A stretch of DNA of 64,000 nt from an uncultured Bacteroidota bacterium (GTDB taxonomy: Bacteria > Bacteroidota > Bacteroidia > Flavobacteriales > Flavobacteriaceae): assembly GCA_902598305.1 (NCBI GenBank), contig CACKBL010000005.1:1-64000 (forward strand), read 5' to 3'. Made by a program: the position numbers and the translations under genes. Of this stretch, positions 9,132 to 18,714 are shown piece by piece; within the stretch, counting starts at the first letter, position 1; the number at the start of each line of letters is the position of its first letter. The notes under the pieces were generated by a model that saw only the letters and a program-made list of their open reading frames with translations, searched no databases and was not told where the DNA came from.

Positions 9132-10634
9132 GTGGAAAAAAGAGAACAATTAATATCGTCAAAAAGTTTCAATAAAGGGATTTTTAGTTTAGGTTCGGGA
9201 AAAATTCCACCACAGGCGTTAGATTTGGAAGAAGCAGTGCTTGGGGCAATGTTGATTGATAAGAAAGGTGTTGATGAAGTAATTGACATCCTTCAAAAGG
9301 ACGCTTTTTATAAAGAGTCTCACCAAAATATTTTTGAAGCTATCTATAGTCTTTTTCAGTCTTCGGAGCCAGTTGACCTCTTAACTGTTTCAGCTAAGCT
9401 CAGAAAGATGGGCGTATTAGAAAAAGTTGGAGGAGATTTTTATCTTGTTCAATTGTCAAAAAAAGTATCAACCTCTGCAAATATTGAATTTCATGCCAGA
9501 ATTATACTTCAAAAGTTTATACAAAGATCATTAATTAGAATATCAAATGAAATTATAGAAAACTCGTTTAAAGATTCAGTGGATGTTTTTGATTTATTAG
9601 ATGAGGCCGAATCTAAATTATACGAGATTACCCAAGGCAATATTAAAAGATCTTCAGAAACAGCTCAAAGTTTGGTAATTCAAGCAAAAAAAAGAATCGA
9701 GGATATTTCAAATAAAGATGGATTGAGTGGAGTTGCAACAGGATTTGACAAACTAGATTTACTTACCTCAGGATGGCAACCAAGTGACCTGATAATTATA
9801 GCTGCAAGACCCGGAATGGGTAAGACTGCTCTTACTTTGTCGATGGCAAGGAATATAGCTGTTCTTAAAAAAACTCCAGTAGCCTTCTTTTCTTTAGAAA
9901 TGTCTTCAGTACAACTAATTACAAGATTAATTTCCGCTGAAACTGGACTGACATCAGAAAAATTAAGAACTGGAAAGCTTGAAAGCCACGAATGGGAGCA
10001 GCTAAATGTAAAAGTTGGTGACCTGGAAAAAGCCCCTCTTTACATTGATGACAGTCCCTCTTTATCCATTTTCGATCTTAGGGCAAAAGCAAGGCGATTG
10101 TCCTCTAAACATGGAATCAAATTGATTATTGTTGATTATTTGCAATTAATGACCTCCGGGACAATAAATAAAACGGGAAATAGAGAACAGGAAATATCGT
10201 CGATTTCAAGAAATTTAAAGGCCTTAGCTAAAGAATTAAATGTACCTGTTATTGCTCTATCTCAATTGTCCAGAGCTGTGGAAACTAGAGGAGGAACTAA
10301 AAGACCAATATTATCAGATTTAAGAGATTCAGGTGCAATTGAACAAGACGCTGATATTGTTTCATTTATCTATAGACCAGAGTATTATGGCATAGATGAG
10401 TGGGATGATGATGACAGGTCTTCATCAGAAGGACAAGCAGATTTTATAGTGGCAAAACATCGAAATGGGGGATTGGACACAATAAGACTCAAATTTACTC
10501 CACAACTAGGGAAATTTGAAAATTTAAATCACATGGATTCATCATTCGAATATCCTTCAAAAATAAATGAACTTAAAAAGAGGAGGGACCCTACCGAAGG
10601 AAGTTTCAATGATAAAGACGATACTCCTTTTTAA
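9132..10634 (+). CDS. dnaB: Replicative DNA helicase
   Basis: The hexameric helicase that unwinds DNA ahead of the replisome (500 residues). The N-terminal DnaG-interaction domain begins at PPQALDLEEAVLGAML (about 25-40). The RecA-like domain has Walker A AARPGMGKTA at about 225-235 and Walker B LIIVDYLQLM at about 332-341, then SQLSRAVETR and the arginine-finger region. The start is GTG at 9132; the ATG at 9130 is in another frame and soon hits a stop. It converges on rplT with only 3 bases between the genes. Confidence 0.97.
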   Translation: MEKREQLISSKSFNKGIFSLGSGKIPPQALDLEEAVLGAMLIDKKGVDEVIDILQKDAFYKESHQNIFEAIYSLFQSSEPVDLLTVSAKLRKMGVLEKVGGDFYLVQLSKKVSTSANIEFHARIILQKFIQRSLIRISNEIIENSFKDSVDVFDLLDEAESKLYEITQGNIKRSSETAQSLVIQAKKRIEDISNKDGLSGVATGFDKLDLLTSGWQPSDLIIIAARPGMGKTALTLSMARNIAVLKKTPVAFFSLEMSSVQLITRLISAETGLTSEKLRTGKLESHEWEQLNVKVGDLEKAPLYIDDSPSLSIFDLRAKARRLSSKHGIKLIIVDYLQLMTSGTINKTGNREQEISSISRNLKALAKELNVPVIALSQLSRAVETRGGTKRPILSDLRDSGAIEQDADIVSFIYRPEYYGIDEWDDDDRSSSEGQADFIVAKHRNGGLDTIRLKFTPQLGKFENLNHMDSSFEYPSKINELKKRRDPTEGSFNDKDDTPF

Positions 10635-10637
10635 TAT

Positions 10638-10982
10638 TTATTTTACTTTATTTACAATTTTACTAAAAGTATCTGGATTGTTCATTGCAATGTCAGATAA
10701 AACTTTTCTATCTAAGTTCACTTTTTTAGATTTTAAGTTTGAGATTAATTTACTATAGGAACTACCATTTAACTTTGCAGCAGCATTTATTCTTATTATC
10801 CATAATAATCTAAAAGATCTTTTTTTGTTTTTCCTATCTCTATACGAATATAGCAGTCCTTTTTCAACAGCATTTTTAGCAACTTTCCAAACATTTTTTC
10901 TTCTACCGTAATATCCCTTCGCTTGTTTTAGGATTTTCTTCCTCTTGTTTCTAGAGGCAACTGAATTTTGTGATCTTGGCAT
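10638..10982 (-). CDS. rplT: 50S ribosomal protein L20
   Basis: A 114-residue 23S rRNA-binding protein needed early in 50S assembly. The N-terminus [30 protein letters not shown] is the family signature (normally MPR..N.V..R.RRKKILK.AKGY.G). It is last in the thrS-infC-rpmI-rplT cluster. L20 often represses this operon in other bacteria; no such leader is visible here because infC follows thrS after only 15 bases. Confidence 0.98.
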   Translation of the reverse strand: MPRSQNSVASRNKRKKILKQAKGYYGRRKNVWKVAKNAVEKGLLYSYRDRKNKKRSFRLLWIIRINAAAKLNGSSYSKLISNLKSKKVNLDRKVLSDIAMNNPDTFSKIVNKVK

Positions 10983-11007
10983 TTTTTACGTTTTTTTAAA
11001 AATAATA

Positions 11008-11205
11008 CTATTTTAATCTTAACTGTTGTTCTATGTTCTGTAGGTCACTTTTATGAACAAGACTAGAATGAGTTAGTTTTAGTTTTCTTTTTTTTGATTT
11101 CTTTGTTAAAATATGATTTTTAAATGCATTTTTTCTCTTTATTTTACCAGTGCCTGTTAATTTGAATCTTTTTTTCGCACTTGATTTGGTTTTCATTTTT
11201 GGCAT
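11008..11205 (-). CDS. rpmI: 50S ribosomal protein L35
   Basis: A 65-residue basic protein beginning [20 protein letters not shown], the standard L35 signature. It lies between infC (15 bases upstream) and rplT (25 bases downstream) in the conserved translation cluster. Confidence 0.98.
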   Translation of the reverse strand: MPKMKTKSSAKKRFKLTGTGKIKRKNAFKNHILTKKSKKRKLKLTHSSLVHKSDLQNIEQQLRLK

Positions 11206-11220
11206 AATTTTGAGTTTGAA

Positions 11221-11778
11221 TTATTTAATTTTTTTTGGGTTTATGAACATAATCATTCTTTTTCCCTCCAACTTTGGCAATTGTTCAACCTTTCCATATT
11301 CTTCTAAATCTTGCGCTAACCGCAATAATAGAATTTGTCCTTGTTCTTTAAATATAATTGATCTTCCTTTAAAGAAAACAAAAGCTTTTAATTTTGCACC
11401 ATCCCTCAAAAATTTTTCAGCATGTTTTCTTTTAAATAAATAATCATGTTCGTCTGTTTGAGGTCCAAATCTAATTTCCTTAACGACAACTTTCGTTGTT
11501 TTAGATTTTAGTGCCTTATCTCTTTTCTTTTGTTCGTAAAGGAATTTCTTGTATTCCAGAATTTTACATACAGGTGGAACAGCTTTTCCTGAAATCTCTA
11601 CTAAATCCAAATCTAAATTGTTTGCCATTTGAAGTGCCTTTTGTTTGGTGTATACTCCAGTTTCAATATTGTCACCCACCAACCGTACTTGTGTAGCAAG
11701 TATTTTTTCATTGATAAGATGAGGGTTTTCCTTTATTACCCTACCAGGTCTATTAGATCTTCTTCTTCGAATTGCTAT
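11221..11778 (-). CDS. infC: Translation initiation factor IF-3 (non-canonical AUA/AUU start)
   Basis: IF-3 binds the 30S subunit, prevents premature 50S joining and checks the start codon. The first ATG/GTG/TTG in this frame (TTG at 11682) would leave out the conserved N-terminus. Upstream, the open frame continues with RRRRSNRP and then [22 protein letters not shown], which is typical IF-3. The only start-like codons before RRRR are ATA at 11778-11776 (giving M-A-I-RRRR) and ATT at 11772-11770; no ATG, GTG or TTG fits. I set the start at the ATA because MAIRRRR is a common IF-3 N-terminus. The mature protein is then about 185 residues. AUU starts are known for infC in E. coli, where they allow self-repression. 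Confidence 0.93.
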   Translation of the reverse strand: MAIRRRRSNRPGRVIKENPHLINEKILATQVRLVGDNIETGVYTKQKALQMANNLDLDLVEISGKAVPPVCKILEYKKFLYEQKKRDKALKSKTTKVVVKEIRFGPQTDEHDYLFKRKHAEKFLRDGAKLKAFVFFKGRSIIFKEQGQILLLRLAQDLEEYGKVEQLPKLEGKRMIMFINPKKIK

Positions 11779-11793
11779 GACAAATATTTTAAA

Positions 11794-13737
11794 TTAAACT
11801 TCAAATGAATAACTATTTTTAATCTCCGATGACAATTTTTCGATGAAGGTTTCAGTTGTCAAGGATCCTAAATCACCATCACTTATATTTCTTACTGATA
11901 CAACGTCGTCTTTCATTTCTTTTTCACCAATTATCAACATATAGGGATATTTTTTTAATTGAGCATCTCTAATTTTTTTCCCTATCGTTTCATTTCTATT
12001 ATCAATTAGAGCGCGAATTTCGTTAATTTTCATCTTATTTAAAACTTTTTCTGCGTATTTTTCATACTTTTCAGAAAGCGTTAAAATTATCAATTGATCT
12101 GGAATCAACCATAGTGGAAGTTTCCCACTTGTGTGTTCTAGTAAAATAGCAACAAACCTTTCTAAACTTCCAAAAGGGGCTCTATGAATCATAACAGGGC
12201 GTAAAAAAATATTTTCTTTAGATTTATACTTTAGGTCAAACCTTTCTGGTAAGTTGTAATCAACTTGGATGGTGCCTAGCTGCCATTTTCTTCCTAAAGC
12301 ATCTTTTACCATAAAATCTAATTTAGGACCGTAAAACGCTGCTTCGCCATATTCAATTTTATAATCTAATTTTTTCAAATCAGCAGCTTTTAAAATAGCA
12401 TTTTCTGCTAAATTCCAATTTTTTTCTGAACCAATATACTTCTCTGGAGTTTTTGGGTCTCTCAAAGAAACTTGAACATTAAAGTTATTAAAGCTTACCG
12501 CTTTAAAAACGTATGATACCAAATCTATTACCTTTATGAATTCTTCCTCTAATTGGTCAGGGGTGCAAAATATATGTGCATCATCTTGGGTGAATCCTCT
12601 GACTCTTGTTAGTCCGTGCAGCTCTCCACTTTGTTCATACCTGTATACTGTACCAAATTCTGCATATCTTTTCGGTAAATCTTTATAACTCCAATTTTGT
12701 GAGTTATAAATTTCGCAGTGATGAGGACAATTCATTGGCTTTAAAAGAAAAGTTTCTTTTTTTCCAGGAGTTTCAATTGGCTGAAAGCTGTCTAATCCGT
12801 ATTTCTCATAATGACCAGAGGTTTCATACAATTCTTTTTTACCGATGTGAGGTGACTCGACTAACTCGTAACCAGCTTTATCTTGTGCCTTTTTTAAAAA
12901 ATTTTCTAATCTATTTTTTAAATTAGTTCCTTTTGGAAGCCATAGTGGAAGACCTAGACCGACTCGAGTGCTAAAAGTAAATAGATTCAACTCTTTACCT
13001 ATTTTCCTATGGTCTCTTTTGTTAGCCTCTTCAATTAAAGTATTATATTCTTTTAAAAGTTTTTGTTTTGGAAATGAAATCCCGTAGATTCTAGTTAATT
13101 GCTTATTATTTTCGTCACCTCTCCAATACGCACCAGCTACGTTTGTTAGTTTAACAGCTTTTACTAAACCTGTGTGGGGAATATGACCTCCCTTACAAAG
13201 ATCGCTAAAATCTGAGTGATCACAGAATGTAATTTCTCCATCTTTTAAATCTTCAATTAATTCAAGTTTATATTCATTTTTTTCTTTTCTGTAGTATTTT
13301 TCTGCATCTATTTTTGATAAAAATTTCATTTTAAACTCGCTTTTTTTAGATGCGAGGAGAATAAATTTTTTTTCAATTTTAGAAAAATCCTTCTCTGAAA
13401 TGGTTTCATCTCCTAAATCAAAATCATAATAAAATCCATTTTCAATTGATGGTCCAATAGTTAGTTTAGCTTTCGGATAAAGACTCAAAATAGTTTGGGC
13501 AAGAATATGAGCCGAAGAATGCCAGAATGCTGATTTTCCTTCATCATCATTCCATGTGTAAAAGTTTAATTTTCCACTTTCGTAAATTTTTGTCGATAGT
13601 TCTATTGTTGATCCGTTAAAATTAGCTGATAAGACGTTTCTAGCTAGACCTTCACCTATATCTTTTGCAATGTTAAATGCAGAAATTCCTTTTTCATACT
13701 TTTTAGAAGACCCGTTTTTTAGAACTATTTCTATCAT
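11794..13737 (-). CDS. thrS: Threonyl-tRNA synthetase
   Basis: Charges tRNA-Thr (647 residues). Domains in order: TGS (about 1-60), the editing domain with HSSAH near 75, then the class II catalytic core with MNCPHHCEIY (zinc Cys), GLTRVRGFTQDDAHIF (motif 2), HRAPFGSLERF (motif 3), and the anticodon-binding domain (about 545-640). An in-frame TTG lies four codons upstream, but ATG at 13737 gives the usual MIEIVLKNGS start. First gene of the cluster with infC-rpmI-rplT. Confidence 0.97.
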   Translation of the reverse strand: MIEIVLKNGSSKKYEKGISAFNIAKDIGEGLARNVLSANFNGSTIELSTKIYESGKLNFYTWNDDEGKSAFWHSSAHILAQTILSLYPKAKLTIGPSIENGFYYDFDLGDETISEKDFSKIEKKFILLASKKSEFKMKFLSKIDAEKYYRKEKNEYKLELIEDLKDGEITFCDHSDFSDLCKGGHIPHTGLVKAVKLTNVAGAYWRGDENNKQLTRIYGISFPKQKLLKEYNTLIEEANKRDHRKIGKELNLFTFSTRVGLGLPLWLPKGTNLKNRLENFLKKAQDKAGYELVESPHIGKKELYETSGHYEKYGLDSFQPIETPGKKETFLLKPMNCPHHCEIYNSQNWSYKDLPKRYAEFGTVYRYEQSGELHGLTRVRGFTQDDAHIFCTPDQLEEEFIKVIDLVSYVFKAVSFNNFNVQVSLRDPKTPEKYIGSEKNWNLAENAILKAADLKKLDYKIEYGEAAFYGPKLDFMVKDALGRKWQLGTIQVDYNLPERFDLKYKSKENIFLRPVMIHRAPFGSLERFVAILLEHTSGKLPLWLIPDQLIILTLSEKYEKYAEKVLNKMKINEIRALIDNRNETIGKKIRDAQLKKYPYMLIIGEKEMKDDVVSVRNISDGDLGSLTTETFIEKLSSEIKNSYSFEV

Positions 13738-13784
13738 ATTTGAAAACAATAATATTTCTTATGGATTTGCATTGTAAATATAAA

Positions 13785-14012
13785 TTAATCTTTCTTTATT
13801 TTTCCAATCAATGATTTGACTAATTGATTTATACCAATAAAACCCATTGCTACTGCAATTGATGAAAGAAAAACCCCAAGCAGTAGAACTGGAAAAAAAA
13901 GAATATTTTCTTGATTTTTAAACGCTTGCATAATTACAATAGGCGAAACAAAACATAAAATTATAAAGTAAAAAATTTTCCTTAAAGACTTTTTAAAAAG
14001 AGTATTATTCAT
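13785..14012 (-). CDS. Small two-helix membrane protein (DUF6095-like)
   Basis: A 75-residue protein with two hydrophobic helices (about 12-30 and 39-63) and lysine-rich ends, so both termini are probably cytoplasmic. Its place directly after murQ (4-base overlap) and features such as AFKNQENILFFPVL resemble the small Flavobacteriaceae family I recall as DUF6095, a frequent murQ neighbour. The function is unknown; the context hints at cell-wall recycling or envelope work only by association. Confidence 0.7.
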   Translation of the reverse strand: MNNTLFKKSLRKIFYFIILCFVSPIVIMQAFKNQENILFFPVLLLGVFLSSIAVAMGFIGINQLVKSLIGKIKKD

Positions 14013-14824
14013 TTCAATTGCTGGTTTTCAATCACTTTTCTTATACTACCGAACTCTTTGAACAATTCCAAAGCTTTTTCTTTAGATATGCCTAAACTTT
14101 TTTCAATGATTCTAATTGCTCTTTCTTTAAGTTTATTATTGTTTGTTTGCATATCTATCATTTTATTTCCTTTTATATGTCCTAGTTTAACCATTGCAGA
14201 GGTAGTTATCATATTCAAAATCATTTTTTGAGCGGTGCCAGCTTTCATCCTAGTACTCCCAGTAATAAATTCTGGACCAACTACAACCTCTATTGGAAAT
14301 TTTGAAAATTTTGCTAAAGGTGTATTAAAATTACAACAAATAGAGCCGGTTAAAATACCGTATTTATTACATGATTTTATACCTTCGACAACATAAGGGG
14401 TAGTCCCAGATGCAGCAATTCCAATTACAAAATCCTTTTTATTTATTTTTTTATCACAAAGATCCTGCCACGCCTGAGTCTTTGAATCTTCTGCGTGTTC
14501 AACACTTTGATATAGTGCATCAGTACCTCCTGCAATTATTCCATTAACTTTCCAATCAGGTGTTCCAAAAGTTGGTGGACATTCTGTAGCATCTAAAACA
14601 CCTAATCTCCCACTAGTACCGGCTCCAATATAAAATAATCTACCCTCGGATGAAAGTTTAGAAACCAATGCATCAACAAGCTTAGAAATTGATGGAAGAA
14701 CTTTTTTTACCGAAGAACAAATTTTTTTGTCTTCATTATGAATTGAATTAATCAACTCAGAAGTAGAAAGTCTTTCTAAATTATCATAAATTGAGTCTTG
14801 CTCTGTAACTTTTTTGATTGACAT
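14009..14824 (-). CDS. murQ: N-acetylmuramic acid 6-phosphate etherase
   Basis: Cleaves the lactyl ether of MurNAc-6-phosphate to give GlcNAc-6-phosphate during peptidoglycan recycling. A SIS domain is visible: FYIGAGTSGRLGVLDATECPP near residues 64-83 (active-site Glu region), IGIAASGTTPYV near 133-144 and GSTRMKAGTAQK near 187-198. At 271 residues it is slightly shorter than the E. coli enzyme (about 298), with the C-terminal helical part reduced. It is followed by the small membrane protein with a 4-base overlap. Confidence 0.95.
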   Translation of the reverse strand: MSIKKVTEQDSIYDNLERLSTSELINSIHNEDKKICSSVKKVLPSISKLVDALVSKLSSEGRLFYIGAGTSGRLGVLDATECPPTFGTPDWKVNGIIAGGTDALYQSVEHAEDSKTQAWQDLCDKKINKKDFVIGIAASGTTPYVVEGIKSCNKYGILTGSICCNFNTPLAKFSKFPIEVVVGPEFITGSTRMKAGTAQKMILNMITTSAMVKLGHIKGNKMIDMQTNNNKLKERAIRIIEKSLGISKEKALELFKEFGSIRKVIENQQLK

Positions 14825-14847
14825 TTTTGTTATTTCACTAAAATGAA

Positions 14848-16089
14848 TTATTTGTTTAAAAAATCTAACTTTTTATCCAAATTATCTTTAATGAGGTTTA
14901 AAAAATCTTGAGTATTTAGGTAATGATTTGAATTTAAATTTTCTTTATGAACCAGCATAGCCAAGTCTTTTGTCATAAAACCGCTTTCAACAACATTTAT
15001 GCAAATTTCTTCTAACAACACACAAAATTTTTTGAGTTTTGAATTTCTATCTATTTTAGCCCTGTGTGTAAGTCCACGAGTCCATGCAAAAATTGAAGCA
15101 ATTGGATTAGTCGAAGTAGGTTTTCCTTTTTGATGCTCTCTATAATGTCTAGTTACTGTACCGTGAGCTGCCTCAGCTTCTAATGTATTTCCATCAGGAG
15201 TTACAAGTGTGGAAGTCATTAAACCTAAAGACCCAAATCCTTGAGCGACAGTATCAGACTGGACATCCCCGTCGTAGTTTTTACATGCCCAAACAAAACC
15301 ACCTTTCCATTTCATAGCTGCTGCAACCATATCGTCTATGAGTCTGTGTTCATAAAAAATTCCAATTTTTCTGAACTTTTCTTTAAATTCATTTTCATAG
15401 ACGTCATGAAAAATATCTTTAAATCTTCCATCATATGCTTTCAGTATTGTATTTTTTGTCGAAAGATAGAGTGGCCACCTTTTTGAAATAGCTTGATTCA
15501 TACATGATCTCGCAAACCCATAAATAGATGACTCAATATTATACATAGCCATAGCGACACCATCTTCTTGAAAATTATATACCTCCCATGTTAAGGTTTC
15601 ATCTCCATTTTCGGGAGTAAATGTCATTGTCAAGGTCCCTTTACCGTGTGTTACTATATCTGTAGCTTTGTATTGGTCTCCGAATGCATGCCTACCAATA
15701 CAAATAGGTTTATCCCACCCTTGAACATATTTCGGTATATTTTTCATAATAATAGGTTCTCTAAATACAGTTCCTCCAACAATATTTCTAATCGTTCCAT
15801 TTGGAGAACGCCACATTTTTTTTAAAGTGTACTCTTGAACTCTTTGTTCATCAGGAGTAATAGTTGCACACTTAATTCCTACATTAAATCTTTTGATTGC
15901 TTCCGCAGCTTTTACGGTTACTAAATCGTTAGTAAAATCTCTATTTTTTATACCTAAATCAAAATACTTAATTTCAATATCCAAGTAAGGAAGAATCAAT
16001 TTTTCTTTTATAAACTTCCAAATGACTCTTGTCATTTCGTCCCCATCCATTTCTACTACAGGATTTTTTACTTTGATTTTTTTAATCAT
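14848..16089 (-). CDS. icd: NADP-dependent isocitrate dehydrogenase, eukaryote-like dimeric type
   Basis: Oxidatively decarboxylates isocitrate to 2-oxoglutarate in the TCA cycle, producing NADPH. The 413-residue sequence follows the eukaryotic cytosolic/mitochondrial subfamily: [12 protein letters not shown] at about 13-24, substrate loop SPNGTIRN near 95-102, metal-binding [28 protein letters not shown] region near 250-280 and NADP-binding [11 protein letters not shown] near 308-318. It is neither the E. coli type nor the long monomeric type. The rplS terminator lies between the two genes, so icd needs its own promoter, which I cannot pick out. Confidence 0.95.
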   Translation of the reverse strand: MIKKIKVKNPVVEMDGDEMTRVIWKFIKEKLILPYLDIEIKYFDLGIKNRDFTNDLVTVKAAEAIKRFNVGIKCATITPDEQRVQEYTLKKMWRSPNGTIRNIVGGTVFREPIIMKNIPKYVQGWDKPICIGRHAFGDQYKATDIVTHGKGTLTMTFTPENGDETLTWEVYNFQEDGVAMAMYNIESSIYGFARSCMNQAISKRWPLYLSTKNTILKAYDGRFKDIFHDVYENEFKEKFRKIGIFYEHRLIDDMVAAAMKWKGGFVWACKNYDGDVQSDTVAQGFGSLGLMTSTLVTPDGNTLEAEAAHGTVTRHYREHQKGKPTSTNPIASIFAWTRGLTHRAKIDRNSKLKKFCVLLEEICINVVESGFMTKDLAMLVHKENLNSNHYLNTQDFLNLIKDNLDKKLDFLNK

Positions 16090-16110
16090 TTTTGTTACAT
16101 AAAAATTAAA

Positions 16111-16132
16111 AAAAGTCGCTTAAGCGACTTTT
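16111..16132 (-). terminator. Rho-independent terminator after rplS
   Basis: AAAAGTCGCTTAAGCGACTTTT is a perfect inverted repeat. On the minus strand the stem is followed by a run of seven T in all, three bases after the rplS stop. It is the only clear intrinsic terminator I see in the window. Confidence 0.85.
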
Positions 16133-16134
16133 AT

Positions 16135-16485
16135 CTATAATTGAAGTTCTTTAATCTTCGCTTTTTTGCCTCTTAACTTTCTAAAATAAAAAATTCTTGA
16201 TTTTCTCACTTTTCCTTTCTTGTTAATTTCAATCTTTTGTAGAGTTGGCATGTTTAATGGAAATATTCTTTCAACTCCAATTGTCCCTGACATTTTTCTG
16301 ATAGTAAATGTTTTGTTTAAACCCTCACCTTTAATTTGAATCACAACACCTTTAAAAAATTGGGTTCTTATTTTTTCACCTTCACGGATTTCGTAATATG
16401 CAGTTACAGTGTCACCTGCCTTAAAGGAAGGAAAATTTTTATTTTCAACTAATTGTTCTTGTATGCTTTTTATAGTAGCATTCAT
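16135..16485 (-). CDS. rplS: 50S ribosomal protein L19
   Basis: A ribosomal protein at the 30S-50S interface (116 residues). Signatures are FKAGDTVTAYYEIREGEKIRTQFFKGVVI near 20-48 and TIRKMSGTIGVERIFPLNMP near 58-77. An in-frame ATG ten codons upstream (16515) would add MYFCSLIILK, which lies across the predicted promoter and is not L19-like; ATG at 16485 gives the normal start. Flanked by a promoter (16505-16535) and a terminator (16111-16132), it looks monocistronic. Confidence 0.97.
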   Translation of the reverse strand: MNATIKSIQEQLVENKNFPSFKAGDTVTAYYEIREGEKIRTQFFKGVVIQIKGEGLNKTFTIRKMSGTIGVERIFPLNMPTLQKIEINKKGKVRKSRIFYFRKLRGKKAKIKELQL

Positions 16486-16504
16486 TTTTAAAATGATCAG
16501 ACTG

Positions 16505-16535
16505 CAAAAATACAATTATTTTTTTGTCAAAACAA
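16505..16535 (-). promoter_or_regulatory. rplS promoter
   Basis: On the minus strand TTG (16535-16533), a 20-base spacer, then TATTTTTG (16512-16505) match the Bacteroidota consensus TTG-N17-23-TAnnTTTG. The predicted transcript starts about 15 bases before the rplS ATG. Confidence 0.65.
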
Positions 16536-16572
16536 TATTCTATATCCATATATTAACTTATTAACCCTCGTT

Positions 16573-17244
16573 TCATAGTAAATCAGGTCGATGTTTTTTA
16601 GTCCTTTCAAAAGATTTTTTATCTCTCCATCTTTCAATTTCTTTATTATTTCCAGAAATTAAAATTTTTGGAACTTTTAATCCTTTGTAATTTTCTGGGC
16701 GAGTGTAGACAGGTTCTGATAATCTATTATCCTGGAAACTATCTGTTAATGCCGATGATTCGTCTCCTAATACTCCTGGAATTAGTCTTATAATTGAGTC
16801 ACAAAATACAGCTGCTGCTAGCTCTCCTCCAGATAAAACATAATCACCGATTGAAATTTCATGAGTTACTAAATGTTGTCTAATTCTTTGATCTATACCC
16901 TTATAATGTCCACAAATTAATATTATATTTTCTGATAAGGAAAACTTATTACTTGATTTTTGAGTGAGTTTTTCTCCGTCGGGAGTCAAATAGATAATAT
17001 ATGAATAATCACGATCTCCTTTTAATTTTTTTATACAATCATAGATGGGTTGTATCATAAGTACCATGCCACTTCCTCCTCCATATTGGTAGTCATCAAC
17101 TTTTTTTTGTTTGTTTTTTGAAAAGTCTCTGATATTGTGATAATTAATAGATATTAAATCTTTCTTCAAAGCTTTTTTGATAATAGAATGTTCTAAGGAG
17201 TTTTTAATTATGTCGGGGAATAGTGATAATATATCAATTCTCAT
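16573..17244 (-). CDS. trmD: tRNA (guanine-37-N1)-methyltransferase
   Basis: Methylates G37 next to the anticodon to prevent frameshifting (223 residues). The SPOUT trefoil-knot sequences are visible: ILICGHYKGIDQRIR at about 112-126 and IGDYVLSGGELAAAVFCDSIIRLIPGVLG at about 135-163, then DNRLSEPVYTRP. It lies 12 bases after the Deg protease gene and is probably co-transcribed with it. Unlike many bacteria it is separated from rplS by the rplS promoter rather than sharing an operon. Confidence 0.97.
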   Translation of the reverse strand: MRIDILSLFPDIIKNSLEHSIIKKALKKDLISINYHNIRDFSKNKQKKVDDYQYGGGSGMVLMIQPIYDCIKKLKGDRDYSYIIYLTPDGEKLTQKSSNKFSLSENIILICGHYKGIDQRIRQHLVTHEISIGDYVLSGGELAAAVFCDSIIRLIPGVLGDESSALTDSFQDNRLSEPVYTRPENYKGLKVPKILISGNNKEIERWRDKKSFERTKKHRPDLL

Positions 17245-17256
17245 ATAAAGGTAAAT

Positions 17257-18615
17257 CTAAAAGCGCAATCGAATTTTTTCTCCGTTAGGGCTAAGGTAAG
17301 TTAACCATCTTACACTTTCTGGTTCCATTTGCAAAACTTGGTCTACTGCATCAATTGAATTCCCATTGATATCAATTAAAATTGAATTATCTTCTATTTG
17401 GCCTTTTAAAAATTCTCCCGAATCAACAATCCTGAGTCCACTTTCAATATTCAAGTTTTCTTTTTCTTTTTTCGTTAAATTAGAAAGGGTCATATTTAAA
17501 AACTGTATAGTTTTTGTTTTTTCTAATTTTACCATTAAGTATTTTTTTATGTCATTTCTAAAGAATCCTAATTTCACTTTATCGCCTGGTCTTTTGCTCT
17601 CAAGATATCCCGTTAAGTCAGAAAATTTTTTAATTTTTATGTTATCCACAGAGATTAAAATATCTCCTTTTTTTATTCCAGCATTAAAAGCACCCATATT
17701 TTCTAGGACGCTACTTACATAAAAACCCTCAGTCTGTTTGATATTATTTTCGTTTATGAATTTTTCAAATTCAGGAGAAATTGCAAAACCCTGAACTCCT
17801 AGCATTCCTTTTTGATTAGTTCCAAATTCTATAATATCTTCGAAAACCTTTCTCGCTATATTACTCGGAACTGCAAAAGAATAACCTTCAAAACCTCCTG
17901 AAATTGTTGTAATTGCAGTATTAATACCAATTAATTCACCGTTTAAATTAACTAATGCACCTCCACTGTTACCTTGGTTTACAGCTGCATCTGTTTGAAT
18001 AAAAGACTGATTTCTTCTATCAAGTTTATTTAAATCTCTTGATTTGGCACTAATAATTCCCGCTGTGACCGTGGAATTTAAGTTAAATGGGTTTCCAATA
18101 GCTAAAACCCATTCGCCAATTTTTGTATTATCAGAATTACCAAAATAAAGGTAGGGAAGTAATTTTTGAGTTTGAATTTTTAATACAGCAATGTCAGTAT
18201 AAGGGTCAGTTCCAACAAGTTTTGCTTCGTACCTAATATTATCATTAGTTGTGACTTCAATTTTACTTGCATCCTCGATAACATGGTTATTCGTTATAAT
18301 AAAACCATCGGGTGAGACAATTACACCTGAACCAGTTCCAATTCGGTTTTGAGGATTTCTATTTCTGCCGTAAAAATAATCCAAATAAGAAAAGTCATCT
18401 GAAACAATTGAGGTGTTTTTAACATGAACAACAGCATTAATACTTTTTTCAGCAGCTTCAACGAAATCAACAGGTTGAGCAAGAACTCTGTTTAATGAAG
18501 GAGTAAATTTGACTGAACGAGAATATAATTCGCTAATAGTATCTTTAGATTTCTTTTCATTTGAGCATGAAAAAAAAATTATAAAGAGAAACCAAAACTT
18601 CAAGTATGTTTTCAT
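17257..18615 (-). CDS. Deg/HtrA-family serine protease, lipoprotein
   Basis: A periplasmic quality-control protease (452 residues). ATG at 18615 gives a lipoprotein signal (KTYLKFWFLFIIFFSC); a longer frame to 18678 adds an unlikely prefix. The trypsin-like domain has the triad His in ITNNHVIEDA, Asp in DPYTDIAVLKI and Ser in NQGNSGGALVN. One complete PDZ domain follows (GMLGVQGFAI to VKLGFFRN), then a partial second PDZ-like segment at the C-terminus. It could be DegP- or DegQ-like; the sequence does not decide. It is divergent from dapF. Confidence 0.93.
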   Translation of the reverse strand: MKTYLKFWFLFIIFFSCSNEKKSKDTISELYSRSVKFTPSLNRVLAQPVDFVEAAEKSINAVVHVKNTSIVSDDFSYLDYFYGRNRNPQNRIGTGSGVIVSPDGFIITNNHVIEDASKIEVTTNDNIRYEAKLVGTDPYTDIAVLKIQTQKLLPYLYFGNSDNTKIGEWVLAIGNPFNLNSTVTAGIISAKSRDLNKLDRRNQSFIQTDAAVNQGNSGGALVNLNGELIGINTAITTISGGFEGYSFAVPSNIARKVFEDIIEFGTNQKGMLGVQGFAISPEFEKFINENNIKQTEGFYVSSVLENMGAFNAGIKKGDILISVDNIKIKKFSDLTGYLESKRPGDKVKLGFFRNDIKKYLMVKLEKTKTIQFLNMTLSNLTKKEKENLNIESGLRIVDSGEFLKGQIEDNSILIDINGNSIDAVDQVLQMEPESVRWLTYLSPNGEKIRLRF

Positions 18616-18714
18616 TAAATAATTATTTTGTACAAATTTTATAAATAATAACTTCGTATTAAGTTTACAATTTTTCATTTAACTCCATTTTAACAATAAA
18701 AATATTAAACTTCA

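Noticed and set aside
11221-11682. infC starting at TTG 11682
   Set aside because: This would delete the conserved IF-3 N-terminus, which is encoded in frame upstream.
17642-17650. A perfect DnaA box TTATCCACA
   Set aside because: Single copy inside the Deg protease coding sequence, far from any intergenic cluster; chance match.
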